From: Blumeriella jaapii
Taxonomy: Eukaryota > Ascomycota > Leotiomycetes > Helotiales > Drepanopezizaceae
Length of the DNA: 64,000 nt
Assembly (NCBI GenBank): GCA_009599575.1
Contig: VWND01000073.1
Location: 186,001 to 250,000 of the forward strand
Reading direction: 5' to 3'
Below, in pieces: positions 1-13,221 of this stretch. Below the pieces are notes generated by a model that saw nothing but the letters and a program-made list of their open reading frames with translations, was not told where the DNA came from and made no database searches. Position 1 is the first letter of the stretch, and the number at the start of each line of letters is the position of its first letter. The position numbers and the translations under genes are program-made.

Positions 1-3000
1 CGCCGGAGTTCAAGTTTCTTCAGCCATACATACGGTCGTTGACATGCCCCCCGAGGCATACGATTGTCCAGGTCGCCACAAATCACATACCTTTTGCCTC
101 CGCTCTCAATGCATACGTTCTACGGATATGCCAGGCAAGACAGAATTACCAGGCCCTTCTCGCATTCTGGGCGGGTGTCATGACCGAAGCAGTGGCAGGG
201 ATGATGGACAAATCTCGATCGGGCAGGAAAGGTGTTCAGCTACAAAACGAGCAAGAGGTTGTTTTGAGAATGTTGCCGACTCTGAACGAGGGTCTGTCAA
301 TGAAAAGAGTTCCGGATCTTCGCATTGGATGCTACATGATTCTTTCGATTATGGCCTCGAAGGGCGGATTGGATGACAAGGTCCTGACAGCTATGATGGA
401 GGCTGTTGTTCTGGGATGGACAGAAGAAACCACTGTACCAGGTCTTGTGTGCCTTTCTATCTTGGCACAACACCGCAGCCCTATAGCCCTGACGAAAAGG
501 ATTGCCAAGGAGTTATCAAAGGTTGCTCGTTTGCCAGAACTTCTGGTCGACCTATCGACTCAACAGAGAATTGATAGACTGGCGAATGGCTTCTGTGTGG
601 CCCTCATCCAGAAAGTAAGAAAACGTTCGGACATTTCTTGCCTCCCGATCATTCAGCGTCTTCTCGAGAACGGACTCCTGAGCGACGCCCAAGCAGCGGT
701 CAATTTCAAAACCCTTATTCTGGCGGCATACGAACTCAATGTCAACTCCGCTCCACAGCAAGACATGTGTTCTCATCTTGCGTCAGTTTTGGTGTCACTT
801 ACTCAATTGCCCGGCCACATAGGCGTTGTGATTCGAGAAGTACTGGAAAGCACAGACGTCGATATTGATAACCTAGAGCTGAAGCTTCAGACCTCCCTTC
901 GGAGCTTGGAAGCTCCCCCCTCTCCGTCGGGAGATGTTGTGATGGGAGAGACCAGCGCCATCGTTGCTCCTGACTTTGCGGCACTTGCTGAGGGCCTTCC
1001 TAAAAAGACAGTCAGCGAAACGTCATTTTTGTCTCACAGTCCTTCGCATATCTACCCGGATCTGTGCAAAGCCTTTATCACCGCAGCGTCCAATGCCAAC
1101 GATCTCAACACGTTTGACGAACTACCAATCCTGCAGCGACAATCTGCTCTTGAAGACACGATTTATCTCAGCTTCTACGTGCGAACTTGGTGCGGTCCAT
1201 GTCCTGTCATAGCACGTGCTTCGGCTCTTCAAATGGCGAGCCGTTTTGTCTCTGATAGCAAAGCCTCAAGCGTAGATTTCCAAGCACTCTTACCGTACGC
1301 TATCGCAGCACTAGGCGACTCAGCGAGCAAAGTGCGACGTGCGGCTTCAGAACTGCTGGTTGCTATCAGTAGGGTGTATGCTCCTGGCTCGGAAACCAAC
1401 AAGAAATGCAAACGACTACCGTGTTGGGCCTCCAGAGATCTTTATGGAAGTAACAGCGAAACCATGGATCTGACTTGGCTTTCTCCAGATGTTGCATCTC
1501 GGCTTCTGAGCGACATCATCATTCCGGGTCTGGAAGAATGCATATTGGATCGGAAACACATCGAGTCCGTTCTGGAGAAATCTCTTAATAGTACGCGCAA
1601 TTCGGAGACTCCCAGAAAGCAAGAAGTGGGCCGGTTACCACAAACTGCACGTACATCAGTCTTGACATTTTTGGCTAGACATGTTGTGCATGCTCCCATC
1701 TATACCGTAAAATTACGGCTACTTGCTTCGCTGAACCACGTACGTAGTATAGCAGGCACAACAAGGACGAAGGCCTTACTTCCAGCCCTTCGACACTGGG
1801 TTACCTTGCCCCAAGAAGCTTGTTCGAAGATCTGCCAAGATGAACAAATTGACGCTGTAGAACTCGATAACCAGCTACTTGCAGTCATTGCTGCTAATGA
1901 CAAAGAGGGTCTGCAATATGTAGCCAACATCATCATCGGTGACATTTCGCTCACACGACCAGCCTTCTTAGAAGCAACTTTCAAGAGGCTACGCGCGATG
2001 TGGTCGTCATTAAAAGGCGAAACCCGACTGAGCACTGCTCAGATGTTGATAGATGCCAGCCAGATGTCCACTGATGGAGTTGACGAGACACGAGAAGCAG
2101 CTTCGACAGGTGCTGCCGATTTTTTGAGGACAATACCCCTTTCCACAGACATTTTATCGGCGTTTCTCGACCAGCTACCGACTGCTGCGATGTTGGCAGA
2201 CAAACTACCGGCTACCAAGAGGCGCAGAACAAGCCATGGAGAGGTAGCACGTACGCCTTCCCTGGACACGACACAGCTCACTGCTGCTATCAAAAAAGTC
2301 ACCTTTGTCTTGCAGCTTGTAGATAGCTCTGAGGCAAGCAAGCATCCTGAGCTCCTTGGACGTCTATTTACTGTTCTGACCGAACTGCAACACTTTAAGG
2401 CTCAGCTTTCTTCGGAACTCGCTTATCTCCAGGGTCTTGTTCTGGGTAGCCTTCTCGATATCTTGAAAGCTTGTAAGTCAGACTCAAGCATCAAGCTGGA
2501 CCGTGCGGCCGTTCGAGCCGACTTGCTCGTCGACTGTATCCAAAAAACAACTAGTCCACAAGTCCAAAATGCTGCTCTTCTCCTTGTTGCCTCCCTCGCA
2601 GATACTGCTCCTGAACTCGTCCTTCATAGCGTCATGCCCATTTTTACCTTCATGAGCAATTCTGTGTTGAGACAGAATGATGAATATTCTGCACATGTCA
2701 TTAGTCAGACTATCAGAGAGGTCATCCCACCTCTCATATCGTCGCTACGAAAAGAAAAGGAAAACCCTGTCACAGGTGCCGCCGAACTTCTCTTAAGCTT
2801 CATTGCCGCCTACGAACATGTTCCTCCACATCGCCGGAAGTCTCTATTCACATCCTTGGTTCAGACCTTGGGTCCCGAGGACTTCCTCTTTGCGCTCTTA
2901 GCGATGCTTGTCGATAAATATGGCGTGACGGAAAGCATCAAGGCATTCGCATCAGAATTGACCGGATCTTTTGGTGTCGAAGTCCAATTGCAATCTGCTG

Positions 3001-4984
3001 TCAAGTATCTCGACTTGGTCGCGGACGTTTTGAAGCCTAAGCCATCATTCTCCAGTGTCTTGCTCGGCACCAACGAAGACGGAACCTCAGATCCTTCAAA
3101 AACTGCTACAAACGAACTGATCCTGTTGTCACACCTCCTTTCGCAAAAGCGGCTTGTGTCTCAGACCGGAAAATTGCTGAATCGCGATGACATGGACGCC
3201 GCCAGAGTGCGAGATCTCTATTCCACCTTGTTGGAGAACATTCTAGCTCTGGCAGATACCCTGAAGGACCAAAAGCGTCTACACTTCGCTTGCGGTGAAG
3301 TTTTAGAAAGCTTACTTGGCCTTCTATCCACTAGTGAATTTGTAAAGTCAGTCGAGGGCCTTCTTGATAGACCTAGTGAATCGTTGCGCCGTAAGGTTTT
3401 ACTATCTCTCGAGGTCCGCATTGATAACGAAAGCCCATCCGATGCAATCTCAAGAGCCTCTATGCTCGGTTTCCTGCCCCAACTTACAGCCATCATTCGA
3501 GAGTCCAAAGACGTTCAGTACAAACACACAGCCATCAAGTGTGTCGACAAGATCTCTGAGAAGTACGGAAAGAAAGATCTTGAAGCCGTATCTGCCGCCG
3601 CCGAGACGATTGCCAGCAACCACTGCCTTGGCCAGCCGGATAACGGTCTTAGAGTAATGGCGCTTCTGTGTCTCTCCTCGTTGGTCGAGATTCTCAGGGA
3701 AGGTATCGTTTCAATCCTGCCAATTGCGATCCCCAAGGCTTTGGAATACATGGAAGCAAGTGTTCGTATGAAGGACGAATCTCAGAAGCTGCACAACGCC
3801 GGCTACGCATTCATGACTGCTTTGGCTCACCACCTGCCTTACATGTTGACTGGAACATATCTGGACAAGCTTCTCGAGATATCGAACATCTCAGCCGAAG
3901 CTGATCTCGACGATGAAGCTGATGAAAATCGGGTCCAGTGCTTGCAACTTGTCGCAAAGCAAGTCGACGCCAAAAGCATGTTTGTAGCGCTGGAGAAGAG
4001 TTGGGAGCGCGCATCCACAGTTGGAGCTTTGGTAATTAATTCCAACGAATGACATGGTTCCAGTGCTAACAAACGAATTACCAGGCACTTCAAGAATATA
4101 TCGATGTCCTCAGTATCGCAATCGATAAACACTCGAAGGCTGTTGTGACAAAGTATTCCCCAATCCTCGCCAAAATATTCCAGAACGCCTTCGATCTTCG
4201 TCGGCAATGGACAACAGCCGCGGATGATCGGATCTCAACCGAAACCATGTCTGAGATTGAGGGAGAAGTTAACGAAGTAGCTATCAAGATAATTTACAAG
4301 TTCAACGATGCAACCTTTAGACCTATATTCTCTAACCTTATCGAATGGGCTTCTTCGTTACCTAAGAAGGACAAAGCAGGTAGAGCCTTACGACTGCAAA
4401 GTATTTACGGTTTTATGGTTGTGTTCTTCGAGAATCTCAAATCGATTGTCACAAGCTATGCGACCTATCTACTAGACAACGCAGTCCAGGTACTAGCGGC
4501 CGTGGATCCCAAAGACGAAACATCGAAAGAATTATGGTCTCGTGTTCTCCGAACATTGGCTAAATGTTTCGAACACGACCAAGATGACTTCTGGCAGACT
4601 CCATCACACTTCTCGGCCGTGGCACCTGTTCTTTGCGAGCAGTTCACGAACGCGTCGACTTTGCCACTGGCTCAGGATCTTATACCTGCCATCGTAGAGC
4701 TTGCGGCTTCGGCAGACTCGTCTGATCACCACAAAGAGCTCAATGGGGCAATCTTGAAACACATGCGCTCCGAGGTATCCAGTGTTAGGCTGGCAGCTGT
4801 CAGATGCCAGCAAGAGCTGACTGAAAGGCTGGCTGAGGAATGGCTGGAGATGTTGCCACAGATGTTGCCGTTTATCAGCGAACTGCAAGAGGATGACGAT
4901 GACGTGGTGGAGAAGGAGACACGTCGCTGGATTGTGAAGATTGAAGGTGTATTGGGGGAGAGTATGGATGCGATGCTTCTGTAG
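1..4984 (+). CDS. utp10: U3 snoRNP protein Utp10 (5' truncated by window edge)
   Basis: HEAT-repeat scaffold of the t-UTP/UTP-A subcomplex of the small-subunit processome, acting in the nucleolus on pre-rRNA transcription and 18S processing. The frame is already open at base 3, and the residues before the first in-frame TTG (39) continue the family's N-terminal conserved stretch, so the true start lies upstream of the window. About 1,630 residues are present, against roughly 1,800 in fungal Utp10. Two exons are seen: 3-4031 and 4085-4984. The 53-nt intron (4032-4084) starts GTAATT, has a GCTAAC branch site and ends CCAG, and it splices at a codon boundary. The protein is almost wholly alpha-helical repeats, with a short basic KRRR patch near 2218-2226 that may be a nuclear signal. 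Family identity is from recognition of the sequence; the exon structure is read directly. Confidence 0.9.
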
Positions 4985-5318
4985 AATCTAAGCTATCGGA
5001 AACTTGTAAACCTGTAGAGGCTGCAAAGTAAAGATCGAAAATACTCAAGAATCAAGAATCAACAAGACTTCATGTCATGCGTCTACTTATCCATCTGGTG
5101 TTTAAATAGGCTTCTAACCAAACAACGCTTCAAGGAGTATGATAAATACGTTTCAAAAAAATTCCTACCATAATTCGAATCAAATTAGCAAAAATCAAAA
5201 TAGCAAAAACTCCGGCGCAACTTCCCTGTCTCCAGCCGCAAATTGCCCCTTGAAAACCCTTTAACCCGAAGGAAAGTGTTTTAATCAGATTAGCACAATA
5301 CCCGGTGTTACCCAGGTA

Positions 5319-5348
5319 CACCACCAGGGCCTTGCGGCTCTGGTGGTG
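5319..5348. other. Strong inverted repeat (12-bp stem, 6-nt loop)
   Basis: CACCACCAGGGC (5319-5330) is followed by a CTTGCG loop and GCTCTGGTGGTG. All 12 positions pair in RNA, with one G.U. It sits in otherwise AT-rich DNA. A role is unknown; it may belong to a decayed mobile element or an unannotated non-coding RNA. Confidence 0.5.
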
Positions 5349-7240
5349 ATGACATAGAACATTTACTTTGATATATACGGGTGCTGTAATTTTTTCGAGT
5401 GGGAGGAAAGGTGAATCGCTCACTTTTGCCCCAGGTTCAAAAACAATAGCGCTGCCCTTCCCCAATTATGGTCCGGTGTCATAGCCTTTGCATTTCGGCA
5501 AATACAGGGCTACTAATCATAAGTAAAGAGGTAGTTGGGATATGTCAAGGGACAGTGGCCTCTAACAAGACAACCGGAATATTGCTAGATTGCAGGGCGG
5601 GCTATGGAGTCCTTTAATAGCAGTAAAAAGCTTGCAAGGCACTTCCACTCCCATCTTTCTATGAGATCAAAAGCCTTCTTCATCTCGTTTTCCTTCCTGG
5701 TTGCTGATGGTTTCTGGGGGTCTTCTCAGTCTCTCAAATATTTCTCTATCGCCTGAGCTACTCTCCCGTCGAGCCTCGTCGTCTTCACCCAAAAGAGTGA
5801 ACCTTCCCATGTCCGTGAGTTTGCCCCATCTGCCATCTGCCGTCCGTTACTGCCTGCCGCAGCTTCTCAGCTAATCTGACTGAGTATGAAATCTTGCTTC
5901 TACCTCCTGGACCCTACACTGTGTACATCGTCCCATAGCTCGCAGCGTCCTTACACGGCAATTTTTATTAGCGACGTATCAGTGCCAGAAAGACTCCAAT
6001 GAGCTGTCAAGCTCGCACTCCCAGTAGTCTTGAAATCCAATCTTCGCTCATTTAGAGGTTTGCTAGCATCCATTTGCGTGCTCGGTTGGATATGGGTATA
6101 AGCTCCGATACCTTGTTACCAAAGAAAATATAAAATTAGGTTTGATGATCGTGATACAGTATCTTGGTTTACAAGGAAGTCCGTGATTTACAAGAGACCC
6201 GGGATACCCAAAGAAATCGTGACTCATCGGGAAGTCATGAAACTACGAGAAAATATTCCTACGAGATTCAGTCAGTGGGAGACGATGTAAAAGCTCTCGC
6301 CAGACCGCTGGCTTGACTAACGGTTACACGACCAACAAAACAGACAGCTACTCTCAGCTCTGACAATTTTGCGTTTCGAAGGCTGCCTTCACGAACACAA
6401 TGGAGAACCATCCCGCCTGTAGGGGAAGGGCTCAAATAGCGGACCTTTTGTCACACATTTCTTTTATGTAACTGCTTTCTCGAGGGTCTCTTGTATGTAA
6501 AAATCCCCAGCTTAGCACGTCTCCAATGCCCTGCGGGAGGCTTGAGGTTGCGCAGTTTCACTGCCCCCTCCAGACGTTAAATAATATCATCATCATCATC
6601 ATCGCCAGACCGCTACGAGACAGCCAGATAAGCCCATTCTGGAAGCGGGAGCATCTCGTCTCTTGTTTATATAGCTTGTGTATTTGTTTGATGGCGTGGA
6701 ATAAGATTGGGGTGTAGATTTATGTTATGAGTATTGCTTTGGGGAAAGAAATTCAATTGTAATATCTGTTACGATTATTCTTTGTTAAGCTGTAACATAT
6801 TACTTAGCACAGGATAATTTTGAAAGCAAAAAGCAAAAGCGATGTTGTGTATCTCAACAATCATTCAAGCAAAAGTAGCAAACTACAAACAAAAGCCATA
6901 TCAAAGTCTGCCTTTTCAAACATTGGCCAGTAGCCTTGGCTGATATCATTTGTACCACGAATAAGCAACAGTAACAAAGTGTAGAATGGTAAGCATAAGT
7001 GAGTGCTTCTTTTTCTTAAGCATTATTGTCAAGCGATTGTTGCTTACCTGGCCCCTGAAAGTATCGCAAGGGGTTTAACTTTTCTTTCTTTCAAATTTGA
7101 CCATAAAATCTGTTCAATAATCACCAATGTAGAACTTATGGATTGTTGCATTTCTATGCAATCAATTGTTGCAGTAACATACTTGAACCGGCCGAAAGAG
7201 AGTTGTCAGTTTTCCTTAGCAAACCCCCTTTCTTTAAAGA

Positions 7241-7274
7241 GAAAGGAAAGAAAAGAAAAGAAAAGAAAAGAAAG
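7241..7274. repeat. AAAAG microsatellite
   Basis: Purine run of repeated AAAAG/GAAAG units, about 225 bp upstream of the RDH54 start. Confidence 0.8.
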
Positions 7275-7416
7275 TGAGGATATAGTAGCAGTCGGTCAGG
7301 TTAAAAGAGCGTGCTTATTTACTACAATGTATCTTGAAATTAAATGATATTGTGATTGAGATCCAGATGGAATTGATAAAAAGAGGGACAATCAGGTGAT
7401 CGCATGTAGTCAATTT

Positions 7417-7453
7417 ACGCGCCAAGTAGAATTGGGCCCGCGTCAGAACGCGT
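7417..7453. promoter_or_regulatory. Candidate MluI cell-cycle box pair upstream of RDH54
   Basis: An ACGCG core at 7417-7421 and a full ACGCGT box at 7448-7453 lie 46-82 bp before the ATG. The second is embedded in a tandem GCGTCAGAAC duplication. In yeasts MBF binds ACGCGT to drive G1/S expression of DNA replication and repair genes, which fits the downstream gene. The motif is seen; binding is inferred. Confidence 0.5.
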
Positions 7454-7498
7454 CAGAACGAACACTGCATCCTCATCGAGCGCAACACTTATGCCACG

Positions 7499-10394
7499 AT
7501 GTTCAAGCCATTCAAGCCGCCAGCCTTAAAAAGCGTCGCTAGATCGACTCCAATTGAATTAGAAGAAACTGAGATTCCCGAGTCACCGCCCCGGCCTTAC
7601 AAGAAACGACGCTTGCTGGAGCATATTGTCGAAGACTCCCCGCCAAAGAAGACGCCTCCCACGTCTTCAGCGGTTCTCGCCCCCAGAAAACCATTGATTC
7701 CCGTCAAAAACCATACTGAAGGGAAATCGCATCACGATACAGGAGCCGGCAGTTCTGAGAGCTATTATATGGTTCTATGGTATGTCCAGTGCTTGGTGCT
7801 ACAAAACACCTTCTAATGAACGTATTCGCAGGCGCAAGTTCACTACCAAGAAACACAAGACATGGGACGGAGATGGAGTTCTCTCGGTACGCGATGGATA
7901 TGCATGCCTCCAGGATATAGATGGAGGCCGAGAGATGGGTCGATGCTTGTATAAAGACCCACTCCTCCCTGGAAGTACTCTAAGTATTGGAGGAAAGGAT
8001 ATCGAGGTCGATTCGATCCTCAGCAAGGCAGACTTCTTAGCTGGAAAGCCATTCCTCAACCACAATGCCCAGCGACCGCCGCCTGCTAGCACCACTACCG
8101 TGCCGAGAAAACCGATTGTCCTCCCGAGAGGAAAAGTTCCTCTACCTTTGACGAAAGGCGCCGGCCCTGAAGTAGAGGAAATACCTGCAGCGAGCTTCTA
8201 TGCCAATGCGAGCACCATCGCCATGAAAGCACAGTTCAAGACCCCCCTCCTCTCGACCACGAATATCTCGCAGTCCAAGGATGGAGCCCCGACACCCCGC
8301 CATGATGCTACCGCACCCGATGCTTTGGTGATGCAAAGACCAAAGGACTGTCCTAAAGGCAAGCAGATCGTCGATGTTGTTGTTGATCCATTCCTTGGAC
8401 GACACCTTCGTGAGCATCAACGAGAAGGCGTCAAATTTCTGTATGAGTGTGTCATGGGGATGCGAGACTATGATGGAAGAGGTGCTCTGCTAGCCGACGC
8501 AATGGGTCTCGGGAAGACTCTACAAACTATTTGCTTATTGTGGACACTCTTGAAACAGAATCCAATTTACGGGTCGGATCCGGTTGTCAAGAAGGCTTTA
8601 ATTGTTTGTCCTGTGACGCTGATCGATAATTGGAAGAAAGAGTTCAACAAATGGCTGGGCAATGAGAGAATTGGGGTGTTCATGGAGGACGGTCAGAACA
8701 AGAAGAGGAAGATCACCGATTTCACCCACGGCAAGAGCTACAGTGTCATGATAATCGGCTACGAGAGGCTGCGATCAGTCTACGATGACCTCAAGAAGGG
8801 AGCTGGAATTGATATAGTCGTTGCGGACGAAGGACACCGACTGAAAACGGCTCAAAACAAATCTGCTCTCGCAATTCGGAACCTCAATGCAGATAGGCGT
8901 GTCCTGTTATCGGGCACCCCTATGCAGAACGACCTTTCGGAGTTCTATACGATGGTAGATTTTATTAATCCTGGACTCCTGGGAAAGTATAATACATTCA
9001 AGAAAGAGTTTGAGGGCCCTATTCTGAAAAGCCGACAACCGGAAGCTTCTGCCAGAGATATCGAGAAGGGCGCTGCACGAGGAGAAGAACTTGCGTTGTT
9101 AACGAAACCGTTCATGTTAAGGCGTACTCAAGACATTCTATCGAAGTACTTGAAGTCCAAAACTGAATATGTTCTCTTCTGCAAGCCTACCCAAGCTCAA
9201 GCCGAGATCTATCGGCACATAATTGCTTCTCCTTACTTTGGAAAAGCGCTGGGCGCCTCCGAAGCTTCACTTCAGTTGATCACGATTTTGAAAAAGGTCT
9301 GCAATGCGCCTAGCTTGCTGATGCAGAAAGCCGATGCACCAAGCAATCCTCTTGTTGCTGCCTTGCTGGACGTCATCCCTCGAGAACTTATGCAAAAGTC
9401 TAATGCTATCGCTAGTGCCAAATTCAGAGTTCTGGATCAGCTGCTGAAGTGTATCTCAACAACCACCACGGAGAAGGTTGTGATTGTCTCGAACTACACG
9501 TCTACCCTTGACATCATCGGCCAGCACTTAGCTTCGATGTCCTTGCCCTTCTTACGCCTGGATGGAAAGACAGCACAGAAATCACGCCAGGGTCTTGTTG
9601 ATACATTCAATAAAACCAATGCCTCAAAGACCTTTGCCTTTCTGCTATCGGCCAAGTCGGGTGGTTCGGGCCTGAATCTCATCGGTGCGTCTCGTCTCGT
9701 ACTGTTCGACGTCGATTGGAACCCGGCCACGGACCAGCAGGCTATGGCTCGTATCCACAGAGATGGTCAGAAGAGGCCCGTCAAAACATACAGATTCGTG
9801 CTGGCCGGTGGAATGGACGAGAAAATCTATCAACGACAAGTGACGAAAACAGGACTTGCCGACAGCGTTGTCGACGGAAAGAAGTCCGAAGGAAGTTTCA
9901 CGGCGCAGGAACTGCGAGATCTGTTCCGTCTAGACATGAGTGCTGGCTGTCAAACTCATGAACTACTAGGCTGTGATTGCAACGGAATGGGCGAAGACCT
10001 GGCAGCACCCGAGAGCCCCTCACAGCCCGCCCCCCTCGAAGCTGTGGAGAATAGCATGGAGGACAGTGACGACGACTTGTTGTTTCCTCCAGCCCATGCC
10101 ATCGTTCCTGGTACCAAAGCTAACGTGGCCGCGGTGGAGAATCGCATGGCCGAGGAGGCCAAAAGGAAACACGCAAAAAGCTCGGAGGGGAGCATGAAGG
10201 CCCTGATGATGTACAGGCACATTGACGCTTCGATTTTCAGGAGCGAGACGGAAGATGTGTTTGGCTACGAGAAACAAGAGTTCATCGATGTCAAGAAAGC
10301 ACTGGATGATGGGGTGTTGGTTGAAATGATGAAGGCAGAAAACAGCAAGATCAACTACGTCTTTGCGAAGCGGGATAGAGTAGACGGCGTCTGA
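7499..10394 (+). CDS. rdh54: Rad54-family DNA translocase Rdh54/Tid1
   Basis: Swi2/Snf2 ATPase that strips and remodels Rad51/Dmc1 filaments on duplex DNA during homologous recombination. Exons are 7499-7779 and 7832-10394. The 52-nt intron starts GTATGT and joins the N-terminal MVLW to RKFT, which is the DUF2439 segment typical of Rad54B/Rdh54. The product is about 947 residues, close to yeast Rdh54. Visible motifs are Walker A LADAMGLGKT, a DEGH Walker B box, motif III SGTPMQND, and the C-terminal helicase motifs SGGSGLNLIG and QAMARIHRDGQ. The start is the first ATG after the ACGCGT boxes and gives a basic KKRR N-terminus. Rad54 itself is the main alternative, but the DUF2439 segment favours Rdh54. 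Confidence 0.93.
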
Positions 10395-10964
10395 GTCTTG
10401 GGATTAGTATAGAGCATAGCACGGCGCTCGAGAAGAGACATCTTTGCATCTGGTAGATGGTACATCTCAATGAGGCTAAGCAAAGAACATGTGACAAAAG
10501 AGAAATAGCAATGCAAGAGAACATGTGTATAATCTGTATAACACGTAAGGGTTTAGGAAAAGGAAAAAGGAACCCGATCACCATTCATTTAGAGAGTGAT
10601 GTTCCCCAGGTACTGTACTGTACTGTACTGTATATACTGCTGTTGACGAGGCCAATGCCGAAGATAGCCCGTTCGAGTTGACGCTAATCATAATCCTTGT
10701 TGTCCTCTGAAGACGGGAGACCTGTCCTGACCACTTAGCCACCAGTCAGTCACGCACGACACGCAAGGTGGCATTTTGCGGCCATCCTTCTTCTCTACAT
10801 TCTTTTCTCACGGTTTTCAATCACCTTGATCTGCGGGCCCCTTTCTGCCTTTGTTCATACGCCTCTCTGCCTGTCTGTCTGGAGAGAAAACACATGTCCC
10901 TATAAGAAGCTGGGCGCATAGCATTTCCGATTGTTGCGCTGGTCTCTGTGCCACAGATTTCAAG
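10395..10964. other. Intergenic: RDH54 3' flank and SEC63 promoter
   Basis: Contains a TACTG pentamer run (about 10609-10635) and a pyrimidine-rich stretch (about 10783-10860) before the SEC63 start. No gene is supported. Confidence 0.6.
10609..10635. repeat. TACTG pentamer run
   Basis: Tandem TACTG units; first member in the window of the dispersed TACAG/CTGTA repeat family. Confidence 0.85.
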
Positions 10965-13221
10965 ATGAGCGGAACAGACTACCAATACGATGAGCAGGTA
11001 CGTCAGTCACTGTTCGCGCAGATGCCACGAGAATGCTCATCTTCTCTAGGGACAATTCTTCCCCTTCTTCATCTTCACTCTCGTCGGGATAGTTACGGTC
11101 CCTTTGACCTATTCTGTCCTCAAGCCTAGGACCGATCCAGGCGCAACGGCCCCTCGCATAAAGACAGACTTCCGTCCCGGACATGCAGACTTGGTTGATG
11201 GCCAGCGGAAGGCCCAGAGGAGGAAAGAGAGGAAGATCAAAAGGGGGATTGCAGTAGTAGCAGGATGGCTGATCATGGCTTTCATGGCCTACCTGATTGT
11301 CTCGACAGCGCGAATTACACCGAAGATATGGAACCCGTACGACATCTTGGGAATTAAAGACGTAAGATGCTGGTGATCGGGTCCGGGTAACCTAGCTGAC
11401 CTGGACATAGTCCGCTACAGAGAAGGAGATCAAGTCGCATTACAAGCGCATGTCACTGAAATTCCACCCTGACAAGATCAGACCGGATCCAGCCAAGAAT
11501 CAAACCCTAGAGTCTCTCAACGATTATTTCGTCGAGCTTACCAAAGCCTACAAAGCACTCACCGACGAGGACATTAGGAGGAACTACCAGGAATTTGGGC
11601 ACCCAGACGGCAAGCAAAGCTACAGCATTGGAATCGCTCTCCCGAAATTCATTATCACCGATGGCAACGGAAAATACGTCATCTTGGTGTATGCAGCCCT
11701 GTTAGGTGTTCTCTTGCCATGGCTGGTAGGATCCTGGTGGTACGGAACCCAAAGAATGTCCAAGGAGAAGGTTTTACTCGAGAGTGCCAACAATTTGTTC
11801 CGGGAGTACGAGGAGGGCATTACCGAAAATGGCATTATCAGCGCCTTGACGGCCGGCCTAGAGTTTCAAGGTGTCTTGAAAGGAGAAAATGCGGAATCAG
11901 GACTTTCGAAATTGGAATCGAAGATTCTCGCAGAGGGCGAGGCCACTCCATTCGCTGGGGGCTTGACCGTCAAGGATCGAACGAAAATCGAGGATATGGA
12001 AAGCGGTGTTCGGAGAAAGGCATTGTGTCTTCTGTGGGCATATCTTGGTCGAGTTGAACTGGACGATCCTACGTTGAACCAATCGAAGGTTGACGTAGCC
12101 CCGATTGCTCAAGCACTCAGTAACGCCTTTGCCGTAATCGCTCTCGCGTTCTCTACAACTGGTCCCATCATGGCTTCATATTCTACGACTCAACATTTGC
12201 TCCAGGCTATCCCCCCCGGAGGATCGCCACTGCTTCAACTCCCGCATATCACCCCAGCCATTGCCAGAGCCATCGAGGGCGATTCCAAGACCCACTTGAC
12301 TCTTCAACAATATATGGCCTTGCCAGAAGCGTACCGAAAGAAACTCTCTATCGGAAACGGCCTCCTTACCAACGCTCAGTATTCGACCGCCATATCTGTT
12401 GCCAAGCAACTACCTCGTCTCCAGGTAGAAAAAGTTTTCTTCAAGGTTGTCGGAGAGAAAAACATTACCCCTGGTTCTCTCGTATCGTTAGTCGTCAAAG
12501 GTCGCTTCATCCCCCCTGGAAGCGGACAGGTACCACCAGTCAACGAGCTTGATCTCGAGGATGTAGACCCAGATGAGACTGATGTCGATGCAATCAACGG
12601 AAGACCCTCAAAAGGCAAGGATGGCAAGCCGGTGAAGGAGCAGAAGCCAGTCCAGCCCCCTCTGGCCTTTGCACCGTACTTCGCGCGCGAGTATTCGCCC
12701 AGATGGCACGTGTTTCTCACCGACAGCAAGCAAGGAAAAATTGCCGTCCCGCCGTTCACATTCACAACCTTCGACAAGCCTATCTACGATGAGAGCGGAA
12801 AGCCCACGTTCAACATGCAAACACTCAAGGCGCAATTCCAAGCTCCTCCCTCCGCTGGCAATTACACCTTCGTCTTCAATTTGGTCTGTGATTCGTACAT
12901 CGGATTTGATACCAAGGCTGAGGTCACGCTTGTGGTAGCAGCGAGCGAGGCAGCAGAGATTAAGGAGGAAGACGAGATCAGCGAGCCTGATGAGGGTAAG
13001 CTTCCCGTTCCCAACCCCATCCAACGATTCTCACTAACATCAACTTAGATTCCATTGCAGGCCAGATGCAAGCCCTCAAGACTGGCGGTGTCGCCGGCGG
13101 TCCGGCGCCCAAGAAAAAGAAGAAGCCGGTCGTAGAAGAGGAATCCAGTGACGAGGAGAGCAACACGGACGGCGAGGAAGAAGATACCAGTGAGACGGAC
13201 ACGGACACTGACGAGGAATGA
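10965..13221 (+). CDS. sec63: ER translocon subunit Sec63
   Basis: ER membrane J-protein that recruits Kar2/BiP to the Sec61-Sec62 channel for post-translational import. Exons: 10965-10997, 11050-11361, 11411-12995, 13049-13221. The three introns are 52, 49 and 53 nt, and all phases agree, giving about 700 residues. Three hydrophobic segments are seen, near residues 12-34, 77-98 and just after the J domain (KYVILVYAALLGVLLP). The J domain lies between segments two and three and carries the HPD tripeptide at about residue 134. A Sec63/Brl domain follows, and the C-terminus is strongly acidic (runs of E/D with T/S), as needed for Sec62 contact. The first exon is only 11 codons, chosen because it joins directly to the first membrane segment. 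Confidence 0.94.

Larger units (their letters stand above)
4985..7410. other. AT-rich intergenic spacer, possible decayed relic
   Basis: No gene is supported in 2.4 kb. A 111-codon minus-strand frame (5130-5465) lacks any recognisable domain and is rejected. The stretch 6000-7400 is visibly AT-rich compared with both flanking genes, as expected for old mutated repeats, but no terminal repeats or reverse-transcriptase/transposase motifs could be read. Notable items are a 12-bp-stem hairpin (5319-5348), a short ATC run (about 6589-6603) and an AAAAG run (7241-7274). Confidence 0.5.

Noticed and set aside
5130..5465. 111-codon minus-strand frame in the AT-rich spacer
   Set aside because: No domain, no neighbouring exons and an AT-rich context; most likely chance or a decayed element.
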